Below are positions 51,607 through 59,651 of a stretch of 64,000 nt of DNA, in pieces. Source of the stretch: an uncultured Acetatifactor sp. (GTDB lineage: Bacteria > Bacillota > Clostridia > Lachnospirales > Lachnospiraceae); NCBI GenBank assembly GCA_910586215.1, contig CAJUGH010000008.1, positions 1 to 64,000 on the forward strand, given 5' to 3'. The translations under genes were made by a program, and so were the position numbers. Each line of letters begins with the position of its first letter. Within the stretch, counting starts at the first letter, position 1. The notes beneath the pieces were generated by a model that was not told the origin of the DNA, searched no databases, and saw only the letters and a list, made by a program, of their open reading frames with translations.

Positions 51607-51710
51607 GGTTACTGTTCACTCCGTTCACAGTAACCTATTCTGTTACGGTTCACCCGATACTGCTGTCAGGTGTTTTCACGCGTTTTTTGCGTGACAAGCC
51701 CAAGGCTGCA
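51607..51710. repeat. Dispersed intergenic repeat, copy R1
   Basis: A perfect stem GGTTACTGT/ACAGTAACC (51607-51635) followed by TCACGC-TTTTTT-type GCGTGA stem and CCCAAGGCTGC. It lies between thlA and the lipoprotein gene at 52013. Related copies at 23431 and 57736; a part (GTTCACTCCGTT) recurs at 41501. The rest of 51476-52012 holds two promoters. Confidence 0.7.
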
Positions 51711-51914
51711 TATGCCAGAAGGAACATACCTTGTTTCCAGACGCTACTACCTCCCTACCAAGGAAGGCGCAGAGGGCGATTTCCTGGAACGTCTGGAGAA
51801 AAGCAGGGCTTTCCGTATGCAAGCCACACAGTCAGCCCCACGGCCAAGCAATGCTGATACCAGGTAAGCAGCAGTGAACTGTTAACACTTTCTTCACAAA
51901 TCTGAAAAAAAGAC

Positions 51915-51942
51915 TTGAAATGCTTAAAAAAAGTGCTATAAT
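51915..51942 (+). promoter_or_regulatory. Sigma-A promoter of the small lipoprotein gene
   Basis: TTGAAA (51915-51920), 16 bases, TATAAT (51937-51942). The ribosome binding site AAGGAGG follows before ATG 52013. Confidence 0.85.
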
Positions 51943-52012
51943 TATCATTGTCGCCTTTCTCCATTGAGGGGAGGAAGCAAAAACATACTTATTTTAAGGA
52001 GGCAACTTAATT

Positions 52013-52411
52013 ATGAAGAAATTTTCCAAGATGCTCAGCCTGGTGCTGGTACTGGCCTGCATGCTCACCCTGGTAGCCTGCGGCGGCGGCGGCAATGATA
52101 CTGCTGCAGCTGGTACTTACAAACTTGAGACCATTGAGATGCAGGGCATGACCATGAACCTGGAAGAGCTGGCTGCTGCTGCACAGGTAGACGCTGATTC
52201 CTTTAAGGTAGAGCTGGTGTTGAACAGCGATGGCAGCTTCAAGCTGGATATGGATGCCATTGATCCTACCACTTCCATGGAGGGAACCTGGAAGTCCAAA
52301 GGCAACAATGTGGTAATGACCGTTGACGGAGAGACCGTTGAGGCACCTCTGAAAGATGGCGTGATCACCATGGCAGAGGATGGTATGTCCATGACTTTCA
52401 AGAAGCAGTAA
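52013..52411 (+). CDS. Small lipoprotein with beta-strand domain
   Basis: 132 residues. Lipoprotein signal MKKFSKMLSLVLVLACMLTLVACGGG (lipobox LVAC, Cys23), a short Gly/Ala linker, then about 100 residues of alternating strands (TYKLETIEMQ, FKVELVLNSDGSFKLDMD, GTWKSKGNNVVMTVDGETVE, DGMSMTFKK). This is the type of lipocalin-like domain seen in many small clostridial lipoproteins and in the C-terminus of the BlaR1-type protein at 26.1 kb. Strong promoter and terminator give a single-gene transcript. Function unknown. Confidence 0.85.
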   Translation: MKKFSKMLSLVLVLACMLTLVACGGGGNDTAAAGTYKLETIEMQGMTMNLEELAAAAQVDADSFKVELVLNSDGSFKLDMDAIDPTTSMEGTWKSKGNNVVMTVDGETVEAPLKDGVITMAEDGMSMTFKKQ

Positions 52412-52460
52412 GACTGCGCAACGTACACAGGTGTCCATAAAACACATTGGACTACATAAA

Positions 52461-52499
52461 GAGAGTGCCATACAAAGTTGCATTTGTATGGCACTCTTT
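52461..52499. terminator. Perfect 14-base-pair two-way terminator
   Basis: GAGTGCCATACAAA (52463-52476) and TTTGTATGGCACTC (52483-52496) with a 6-base loop and flanking A and T runs. It ends both the plus-strand lipoprotein and the minus-strand exporter genes. Confidence 0.95.
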
Positions 52500-54389
52500 C
52501 TATATCCTGCTTTCTGTATCATGCTTCCCACTTCTGTAGTACTGTGCCTGTGCCTCCCACAATTCCCGGTACACGCCTTCTTCCTGGAGCAGCTCCTCAT
52601 GGCTTCCCATCTGGACCACCTGTCCTTCCTGGAACACGGCAATGCGCTCACAAAACCTACAGGAAGAGAGCCTGTGGGAGATATAGATGGCTGTCTTGTC
52701 TCCCACAATACGGTCAAAGCCAGTATAGATTTCATATTCGGACAGAGGATCCAGAGCCGCAGTGGGTTCGTCCAGCAGCACAAAAGGCGCATCCTTGCAC
52801 ACAGCCCTGGCAATGGCAATCTTCTGGGCTTCCCCGCCAGAGATCTCCACCCCATCCTCATAATCCTTATAGAGATAGGTTCCTGTGCCCTCCTCCATCT
52901 GGTGCAGCCTCTCCCCAAACCCTGCGTCCTCCAGACATCTGACCACATTTCCCTGGTCATACCTGCAGGCGGCTGCCACATTTTCACCCAGAGGCAGTGA
53001 GAAAAGCTTAAAGTCCTGGAATACCACGGAGAACAGTTTCAGGTATTCCTCCTGGCGGAACTTCCGAATGTCCACGCCATTTAGCAGAATCTCCCCCTCC
53101 TGTGGGTCATAGAGTCGGCTAAGAAGCTTGATCATAGTCGTCTTGCCGGATCCATTCCTGCCCACAATAGCCAGCTTCTCCCCCACTCTCAGCTTCATGG
53201 AGAAATCTTTCAAGGCATACTGCCCACTGCCAGGATAGCGGAAGGATACATTCCGGAATTCAATCCTATACTCCCCATCCCGGCGTTTTTCCAGGGGCAG
53301 GCTTCCCTTGTACATCACATTTTCCAGTTCCAGCAGTTCCATGGTACTCATATGTTTCCGGATATTCAGGAACAATTCCGGAACCGTCTTTGCCAGACCG
53401 TCCAGTTCCCCAAACAGATTCCGGATACACCCCGCATACCGCAGTACATTGCCTACTGTCACCGCCCCCGCCAGGGCCAGTATACCTACAAGGATAAAGG
53501 CGGCACCTTCCAGAAGCTGCCCGGACAATACCTGGCAGAATCTGCTCTTTCCCAGATATCCACTAATCTTCCTCATGGTCATCCGGTCTTCAGGAAGTTC
53601 CCCATTGTCCAGGGCATACCGTTTCATCAGCTGGCAGGAGCCGTAGATCCGCACATCCATGCCATTCTGGTAGCAAAACTGGGAGCCATTGGCAAAAGCC
53701 CATCCCAGAAAAGGTACATGTCCCCCCATGGTATCCGCAAAACGATTCAGACACTGGTTATACAATGCCATGAAACGGGTTCCCATACAAGTGGTAACCG
53801 CACTGACCGCCACAGCCAGAACCAGCACCAGCCATACAGCAGACTTCCCGGATCCAAGCACCAGCCCCACCACCGGGAACCCCACCGCAACCGCTCCCAC
53901 TAGGTTCAGCACACCGTGCAGGATCCCATCCAGGGAGCCGAACACAGAATAGATACCGGAACTCCAGTTCAAGTCGTCCCGGATGCGGCGTTTCAGCACC
54001 TCACACTCCGGACTGTTGATCCTGGCAAAATCCATACCCAGCATCTTCTCCTCCGTCAAGGTATGGTATCTGGCATACAGGGCCGCCTTTCTGGCCTCCG
54101 TGCGCAGGTGCAGGAAACTGGCAGCATTTCCCAGCAGAAACATTCCCACACAGAGGCAGGCTGTAACCTTACAGATCTGCCAGTAACCAGCCCCTCCGCC
54201 AATGGCATCCAGAATATAAGCCGACAGGATCAACGCCAGATATCCGTTCGTCACCTGTAGCAAATACCTGGCCAGACAGAAAGGCAGCCAGAAAGGATCC
54301 AGCTCATTTACCATTTTCAATACTTTCTTCGTATTCCGCAGATGCTCCCTGACAGGAAGTCTGCTGTCCAGATCCGATACTTCTTTCAT
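52500..54389 (-). CDS. ABC exporter, half-transporter 1
   Basis: 629 residues: six-helix ABC exporter domain (about 25-340), then ATPase with Walker A GRNGSGKTT (about 412-420), the Q-loop VVFQDF, signature ISGGEAQK (about 520-527) and Walker B FVLLDEPTAALDP. ATG 54389, one base after the upstream stop, with GGGGGAGG before it. Forms a pair with the next gene. Likely exports a peptide or lipid; no peptidase domain and no lantibiotic genes in the window. Part of a run with the lipoprotein and the LytTR system. Confidence 0.9.
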   Translation of the reverse strand: MKEVSDLDSRLPVREHLRNTKKVLKMVNELDPFWLPFCLARYLLQVTNGYLALILSAYILDAIGGGAGYWQICKVTACLCVGMFLLGNAASFLHLRTEARKAALYARYHTLTEEKMLGMDFARINSPECEVLKRRIRDDLNWSSGIYSVFGSLDGILHGVLNLVGAVAVGFPVVGLVLGSGKSAVWLVLVLAVAVSAVTTCMGTRFMALYNQCLNRFADTMGGHVPFLGWAFANGSQFCYQNGMDVRIYGSCQLMKRYALDNGELPEDRMTMRKISGYLGKSRFCQVLSGQLLEGAAFILVGILALAGAVTVGNVLRYAGCIRNLFGELDGLAKTVPELFLNIRKHMSTMELLELENVMYKGSLPLEKRRDGEYRIEFRNVSFRYPGSGQYALKDFSMKLRVGEKLAIVGRNGSGKTTMIKLLSRLYDPQEGEILLNGVDIRKFRQEEYLKLFSVVFQDFKLFSLPLGENVAAACRYDQGNVVRCLEDAGFGERLHQMEEGTGTYLYKDYEDGVEISGGEAQKIAIARAVCKDAPFVLLDEPTAALDPLSEYEIYTGFDRIVGDKTAIYISHRLSSCRFCERIAVFQEGQVVQMGSHEELLQEEGVYRELWEAQAQYYRSGKHDTESRI

Positions 54390-54390
54390 C

Positions 54391-56250
54391 CTACGCCTCC
54401 CCCTTCCCCTTGGCATTTCCATTATGGCCATACCCACTGCTGCCATTCCCAGTGTCGGCATAATAACTGCTCTGTATTCGGAACATCTTTGCATAGGCGC
54501 CTTTTCTCTCCATCAGCTCCTGGTGGCTGCCCATTTCCACTATTTTCCCATCCTCCAGCAATACAATCCTGTCTGAAAAGCCTGTGCTGGCAAGTCTGTG
54601 GGAGATGAAGATGGATGTCTTCCCCTGGCTGTACGCCTGATAGGACTCATACACCTGGCTCTCCGCAATGGGATCCAGGGCCGCAGTGGGTTCATCCAGC
54701 ACCAGCACCGCCCCATCCTGGTACAGGGCCCGGGCCAGCAAAAGCCTCTGGTACTGTCCGCCGGACAACTCCACTCCCTCCTTCTTCAGGCTTCCCATGT
54801 ACCGATCCATGGTAATCTGTTTCTCCTTGAATACTTTTGCCATACCTGCATGCTCCAGGGCTTTCTGGAGCCTGTCCTGGTCAATACGCTCTGTCTCCTG
54901 TAGCGCGATGCTTTCATCCATACGAACTCCGGGAAAGAACAGATCCTGGAACACCACCGAAAAAAGTCCATATCTCTCCGCTTTTGGGAATTCCCTTGCG
55001 TCTATACCGTTAAAAGTGATGGTGCCTTCATCCGGGTCGTAGAACCCGCACAGAAGCTTTACCAGAGTACTCTTCCCTGCGCCGTTCCTGCCCACCAGGG
55101 CCATTTTCTCCCCGGCCTTAATCTGTAAGTTCAAATGGGAAAATAGCTCCGTTTTATGCTCTCCGCTTCGATAGGAAAAACTTACATCCCGAAACTCTAT
55201 GGCGATAGGCTGTGCCAGCTCCCCAACATGCCTGCTGCCAGTGGAAAGATCCTCCTCAGGCAGTTCCAGGTAGCTGCGCACCCAGTCCGTATCCTCAGAC
55301 GCCTGCTGCAGGGCTGCCAGATCGGAAGCCACCTGGCGGACAAACCCGGAGAATCCCGTGATGGCTCCGAAATACAGCACAAAATCACTGACAGGCATCT
55401 CTCCTGACACCGCCATATATACCAGGTATCCATAAGCGCCAAGGTCGCGAACCAGATTGAGAAAACGTCCCAGGAATCCGTTTCTCCACACCCAGAAAGC
55501 CTTTCGACTCTCCAGTTTCTCCTTGGCCCCCACAACAAGACCCATCCGCTCCCGCAGCCATACCCCCATGCCAAAAATGCGGATATCCTTGGCCGCCTTT
55601 GCATTTCCCATGGCCGCCTTCATGTACTGATAATGCTTCTCATTTACAGCCTCTTCCTGCCGGAGTCTGTTGTGGAACCGGTTCTCCCGCAGATCCAGAA
55701 GGTATCCCAGCCCTGCCAGAACCAGCAGGAGAATGACCATCCATGCATTCAGGCTCCCCAGCACAGTGGAATACATTACAAAAGTAAGGAAGGTACTGGC
55801 CAGGCTGTTGGCAATAAACACAAACCGGGAACTGGCAGACCAGTCTCCATGGTTCTGTACTTCCACCGCCTTGCGGAAAGCATCCCTGCCCTTCTCCGAC
55901 TCTGTATATGCATAAGGAATACGCAGACTCTTCAGAAAGGTCAGGAACACCATCCTTTGTCTCTGGGCGTTCAGCGCCATATTATTATAATGGGAAAACC
56001 CTTCTGAAATCCCCCTGGCTGCCAGATACAGCAATGTGTAACACAAAAGTACCCACAGCAGCCGCCCCGGGGATACCCCTGTCTCCACCAGGGACAGCGT
56101 CACTTTGGGAAAATAGAGCGCCAGCATGTGGAACAGCGGTGTCAGCAGGATCCCTGTCACTGCAATCCAGAAGATCCTTGGTTCATTTTCCAGGTAATAT
56201 CTCACCCAGAATCTCACATTGGAAGGAATGGAATGTTTTCTCTCGTCCAT
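54391..56250 (-). CDS. ABC exporter, half-transporter 2
   Basis: 619 residues with exporter helices, Walker A GRNGAGKST (about 397-405), signature LSGGQYQR, Walker B VLVLDEPTAALDP and H-loop FISHRLAS. Glu in Walker B and the rest are intact in both halves, so both sites may be active. The C-terminus ends with a Gly/Ser/Asn tail (GNGSSGYGHNGNAKGKGEA). GGAG precedes the ATG. Operon with the other half-transporter. Confidence 0.9.
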   Translation of the reverse strand: MDERKHSIPSNVRFWVRYYLENEPRIFWIAVTGILLTPLFHMLALYFPKVTLSLVETGVSPGRLLWVLLCYTLLYLAARGISEGFSHYNNMALNAQRQRMVFLTFLKSLRIPYAYTESEKGRDAFRKAVEVQNHGDWSASSRFVFIANSLASTFLTFVMYSTVLGSLNAWMVILLLVLAGLGYLLDLRENRFHNRLRQEEAVNEKHYQYMKAAMGNAKAAKDIRIFGMGVWLRERMGLVVGAKEKLESRKAFWVWRNGFLGRFLNLVRDLGAYGYLVYMAVSGEMPVSDFVLYFGAITGFSGFVRQVASDLAALQQASEDTDWVRSYLELPEEDLSTGSRHVGELAQPIAIEFRDVSFSYRSGEHKTELFSHLNLQIKAGEKMALVGRNGAGKSTLVKLLCGFYDPDEGTITFNGIDAREFPKAERYGLFSVVFQDLFFPGVRMDESIALQETERIDQDRLQKALEHAGMAKVFKEKQITMDRYMGSLKKEGVELSGGQYQRLLLARALYQDGAVLVLDEPTAALDPIAESQVYESYQAYSQGKTSIFISHRLASTGFSDRIVLLEDGKIVEMGSHQELMERKGAYAKMFRIQSSYYADTGNGSSGYGHNGNAKGKGEA

Positions 56251-56440
56251 GGAATCATCTCCTTTTTGTGTATGTCTGTAGCCGTTGTAACCATTCCATG
56301 CCCACCTGGACGGTCACAGGCCGCCTGCATGAGCAGGACTGTCTGTTACATCATAACAGAAAAGGGACACACAGATGTCTATTATGGCACAGACGGTTTT
56401 CTGATGACATGAGCGGCCTTACAGAATGTGTTTGAAAATA

Positions 56441-56482
56441 ATATAAGCAGACATATCACTTGCATGATATGTCTGCTTATAT
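56441..56482. terminator. Perfect 18-base-pair hairpin
   Basis: ATATAAGCAGACATATCA (56441-56458) pairs exactly with 56465-56482, loop CTTGCA. It stands 23 bases after the lipoprotein gene stop (minus strand) and so ends it, leaving the exporter pair to start anew. Confidence 0.9.
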
Positions 56483-56504
56483 AGAAAAACTTGCATTTAC
56501 CGTG

Positions 56505-57638
56505 CTATCTCTCCTCCGTAAATAGGATCTCCGCGTCCCCATGCTTCATAAGCAGCGTTCCATCGGAATTGACAGTGATAGAAGCCGGCGTGCGGATATC
56601 GGTACTGCCATTCATAACAAGGTACATCAGATCCGCTTCCGTATCCGACCGATACAGGCATATCCCCACCACATCCCTGCTATTTCCGGTGTCCTGATAC
56701 TCCGCATAAAAGTGAAAGCTGCCATCTGCAAATAAGTCCAAATGATAAGGATCCTCTCCTCCCTGTTTATTGGCTACCGCGGCATTGTAAGCGCCCACAT
56801 GCTTTCCGGAAATTGCCTTCAGCGAAACCCCGCCAAAATCAATATCGCCGTTTTCCTGTATGGACGTGGAGATCACAGCGTCCGCATCAGTATAGGACTC
56901 CCCGTCCACCATTTCACAGGTCAGGCTTAAGGTATTGTTATCCAGCCGCCAGGTTCCCGACACCAGGGATTCCTCCTGCCAGAGCAGAAAATGTCCATCC
57001 TCCCTGGCCATCAGAAACACATCCTCTTCTTCATGGGAAGCATACCAAAGGCCAGACAAAGATCCCTTCCCAAAATCCACCCCGTAGGACGGAAATGGAA
57101 ACCGATGGGTAAACATCAGCTCCAACCCCTCTGCCTGCACAATCTCACCGTTTTCATTCATCGTTCCGGAAGGACTGAACCGGAAGCTTCCATCTACAAG
57201 CAGTTCTCCTATATAAGCATTTTGGGGAACCCCTCCTGCGGCATTCCCATCCTGGAGAATGGAAATCACAATATTACAGTATATCATTTCCGTTCCCGTA
57301 TCATCTGTGTAAGAATTAAGGTACAAGTCTCCGGCATTGCGAAATTCCGGATCTTCCATGCATTCCAGGGAAAAAGCGCGCGCCCCCGCTTCCTTTCTCA
57401 CCTGATAAATTTTCATCAGATACGTCATGCCCTCCGGAGACTGGCTGTACCAGCAGCCCTCCACATCCTCATAACCATATTCACTCACTGGCTGTAGTTC
57501 CTGGCCCGCATTTTCTGCATCCCGGCCATCGCCGGCTGCCACATCCGGAGTCTCTCCTCCGGCCGGGCCGCAGCCTGCGGTGCCTGCCAGGCATAAAATG
57601 AAAACAACCATAATCATCCAACAACTTCTTTTTTTCAC
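56505..57638 (-). CDS. Lipoprotein with repeated beta-domain
   Basis: 377 residues, GTG start 57638 behind GAAGGGG. Lipoprotein signal with lipobox AGC (LAGTAGC, Cys about 23), an acidic linker, then three related blocks of strands with WYSQSPEG, GLWYASHEEEDVFLM and YHLDLFADGSFHF motifs (about 55-110, 190-270, 285-377). These resemble the lipocalin-like domain of other extracytoplasmic proteins here. A sensory or binding role for the adjacent exporter or kinase would fit but is not shown. Its own terminator follows. Confidence 0.8.
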   Translation of the reverse strand: MKKRSCWMIMVVFILCLAGTAGCGPAGGETPDVAAGDGRDAENAGQELQPVSEYGYEDVEGCWYSQSPEGMTYLMKIYQVRKEAGARAFSLECMEDPEFRNAGDLYLNSYTDDTGTEMIYCNIVISILQDGNAAGGVPQNAYIGELLVDGSFRFSPSGTMNENGEIVQAEGLELMFTHRFPFPSYGVDFGKGSLSGLWYASHEEEDVFLMAREDGHFLLWQEESLVSGTWRLDNNTLSLTCEMVDGESYTDADAVISTSIQENGDIDFGGVSLKAISGKHVGAYNAAVANKQGGEDPYHLDLFADGSFHFYAEYQDTGNSRDVVGICLYRSDTEADLMYLVMNGSTDIRTPASITVNSDGTLLMKHGDAEILFTEER

Positions 57639-57735
57639 AATTAGTTCCCCTTCTCATTTTCCGCATATTGTATCACGAACCCCGGCAAAAGTAAAGCCGC
57701 CTGCCTTATGCGGATGCAGCTTTCATGAAGCCAAC

Positions 57736-57801
57736 GTTACTGTTCACTCGTCAGTAACTCGAGGCGTTTTTATGCGCATTATGCATAAAAACCTAAGACA
57801 G
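57736..57801. repeat. Dispersed intergenic repeat, copy R3
   Basis: GTTACTG-TTCACTCGT-CAGTAAC (57736-57758), then a perfect stem GTTTTTATGC/GCATAAAAAC (57766-57792) that can end the kinase transcript. The start matches repeats at 23431 and 51607. Confidence 0.7.
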
Positions 57802-58527
57802 CGTGCCCAGAGGCAGCAGTACCTCCGTGGCAAACACCCCCTCCTCGCTCTGCCGGTCTAAGTATCCATGGTATTTCTCCACCACCCTGTCCATACGCAG
57901 CAGGCCATAGCCATGGTCTCTTCCGCCCTTGGTGGTCAGATAGCGCTTTCCCACTCTCTTCGGCCTTCCCTCCACCGCATTGATCACATAGATATAGAGT
58001 TGTCCCTTCATCACATCCATGTACAGCCGCAGGAAACGCCTCTCTTTCTCCTGTATCTGCAGGCAAGCCTCCATGGCATTGTCGCATAGATTGCCGATGA
58101 TAACCCCCAGATCCACCTCTGATACCACAAGTTCTTTTGGCACAAAAGCCCTGGCTTCCACCTGGATCCCCCTGGCCCTGGCCAGGGAGAGTTTACTGTT
58201 GAGCAGGGCATCTATCCGCACATTTCCCGTCTTGACAATCTGGTCTACAGTCTCCAGGTCCTGGTCCAGTTGATCCAGATACCCCTCCAGTGCCTGGTAT
58301 TCCCCCAGAGACACATATGCCTTCATGGTCTGGATATGGGTCTTCAGATCATGGCGCCAGCCTCTGGTCTGGTGATACATATGTTCCACTTCCTCGCTGT
58401 GTTGGCGCACCAGGTCACTCTGGTACCTGGCAATCCGCTTGTCCCGGGAATCCGCCATCCGGCGGTACAGGATGCCAATGGACAGCCCCCAGGCCACTGC
58501 CATAGCCAGTACGATTCCTATGAACAT
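57793..58527 (-). CDS. LytTR-associated sensor kinase (AgrC-like, GHKL)
   Basis: 244 residues with only one N-terminal helix (FIGIVLAMAVAWGLSIGILY), then the dimerisation helix with the phosphorylated His in RGWRHDLKTH (His59) and the GHKL ATPase: IIGNLCDNAMEAC and KRYLTTKGGRDHGYGLLRMD. Much shorter than full AgrC; it lacks a multi-helix sensor, so the signal must come through a partner or the membrane. The ATG at 58527 follows leader C. Downstream of the regulator gene. Confidence 0.88.
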   Translation of the reverse strand: MFIGIVLAMAVAWGLSIGILYRRMADSRDKRIARYQSDLVRQHSEEVEHMYHQTRGWRHDLKTHIQTMKAYVSLGEYQALEGYLDQLDQDLETVDQIVKTGNVRIDALLNSKLSLARARGIQVEARAFVPKELVVSEVDLGVIIGNLCDNAMEACLQIQEKERRFLRLYMDVMKGQLYIYVINAVEGRPKRVGKRYLTTKGGRDHGYGLLRMDRVVEKYHGYLDRQSEEGVFATEVLLPLGTLS

Positions 58528-58556
58528 ACTTACACCCCCATGTGCGCTTCGGCGGC
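58528..58556 (-). promoter_or_regulatory. Hairpin at the SD before the kinase gene (leader C)
   Basis: Minus strand GTGCCGC-CGAA-GCGCAC (one bulged C) immediately before GGGGGTG and the ATG at 58527. Same layout as leaders A, B, D and E. Confidence 0.55.
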
Positions 58557-58661
58557 ACCAAAATCTTCATTCCCTTCACACTTCCCGTCATGCCAATGCA
58601 AACGGCGCAAACCATACGCAAAGTGCAAAAACCGCGCCTGGAAACACACTCTAGCGTTTTT

Positions 58662-58755
58662 CAGTGTGAGAAAGGCGCTTTTTTGCGCCGTAGAATTTCT
58701 TAGACAATGTACTAAAGAGGTAGTCTATGCCCCCTCTTGGCGTCTTGGACATTCT
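58662..58755. repeat. Structured element with TGTACTAAAGAGG core, copy 2
   Basis: Core TGTACTAAAGAGG at 58708-58720 with CCCCCTCTTGG at 58730-58740, outer arms AGAATTTCTTAGAC (58692-58705) and GTCTTGGACATTCT (58742-58755) pairing with few mismatches. A GGCGC-TTTTTT-GCGCC hairpin precedes it. It lies between the regulator and kinase genes. Confidence 0.7.
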
Positions 58756-58757
58756 TC

Positions 58758-59471
58758 TCACAGTTCCCTGCGGAAATAGGCGATAAACCTCTGGTTCACC
58801 TGCTGGTAAAGGCGTCTGCTCACAGGAATGGCACTTCCATCATCAAAGAAGATATCCTCCCTGCCAATGTGATGGATATTGCCCAGCCTGCACAGGAAGG
58901 AACGATGGCACTTTATAAATTCCCCACCGTCCAGCAGATCCCCCACCTCCGACAGGTTCTCCCTCACTTCCAGGGCTGTCTGTTCCCCCACCCTGCCAAT
59001 GCAGCAGCACCGTCCCCTGGCCTCCACATAGTTGATGCTATCCTGGCTGACCTTCAGGATCCCATCCTTCGTGTGAAACGTCACAAAACGCTCCTGGCGC
59101 CTGCGCTGCAGGGCTTTTTCCAGACAGCTTTCCACCTTCTCCTGGCTCAAGGGCTTAAGCAGGTAATGCAAGGCCTCCACTTCGTAGCCTTCCTCCAGGT
59201 ATGCACTGTCCCCAGTGGCAAACACCAGCACAATGTCCTTGTCACTTGCGCGGATCTGCTTTGCCAGATCCATACCGTTCATCCCTGGCATCTGGATATC
59301 GAGAAAAAGCACATCATAATCCTTCTGCTCCTGGTACCGGAACCAGAACTGTTCCCCGCTGTCAAAAGCTTCCAGGCAAACAGGCTGTCCTGCCTTGTCC
59401 CGCCACTGCCCCAGATAGTGACACAGCAGATCCTGATGCGGTTTTTCGTCTTCTATGACTGCAATTTTCAT
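58758..59471 (-). CDS. LytTR response regulator
   Basis: 237 residues: receiver domain with EDEKPHQDLL at the acidic pocket and the phospho-acceptor Asp58 (VLFLDIQMPGMNG), Lys in LLKPLS, then a LytTR DNA-binding domain (about 135-237; FIKCHRSFLCRLGNI, VSRRLYQQVNQRF). It binds direct repeats upstream of its targets. Forms a two-component system with the kinase gene 230 bases downstream, possibly acting on the exporter and lipoprotein genes. No agrD-like peptide gene was found. Confidence 0.92.
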   Translation of the reverse strand: MKIAVIEDEKPHQDLLCHYLGQWRDKAGQPVCLEAFDSGEQFWFRYQEQKDYDVLFLDIQMPGMNGMDLAKQIRASDKDIVLVFATGDSAYLEEGYEVEALHYLLKPLSQEKVESCLEKALQRRRQERFVTFHTKDGILKVSQDSINYVEARGRCCCIGRVGEQTALEVRENLSEVGDLLDGGEFIKCHRSFLCRLGNIHHIGREDIFFDDGSAIPVSRRLYQQVNQRFIAYFRREL

Positions 59472-59651
59472 ACTGGCTTTCCTCTGTCCTCCCCCATACG
59501 CTTCTATCCTGCACTGAGCACGTCTGCTCGTGACAATACCGGGTGAACCGTGGTGGCAGCATCTTCTTATCCCATATCCCCATGTCTTTTGTGTGTCCCG
59601 GTTTCCCCGAATACCTCCATTATATCCCCAGCCCTTACATTTTACAATATC

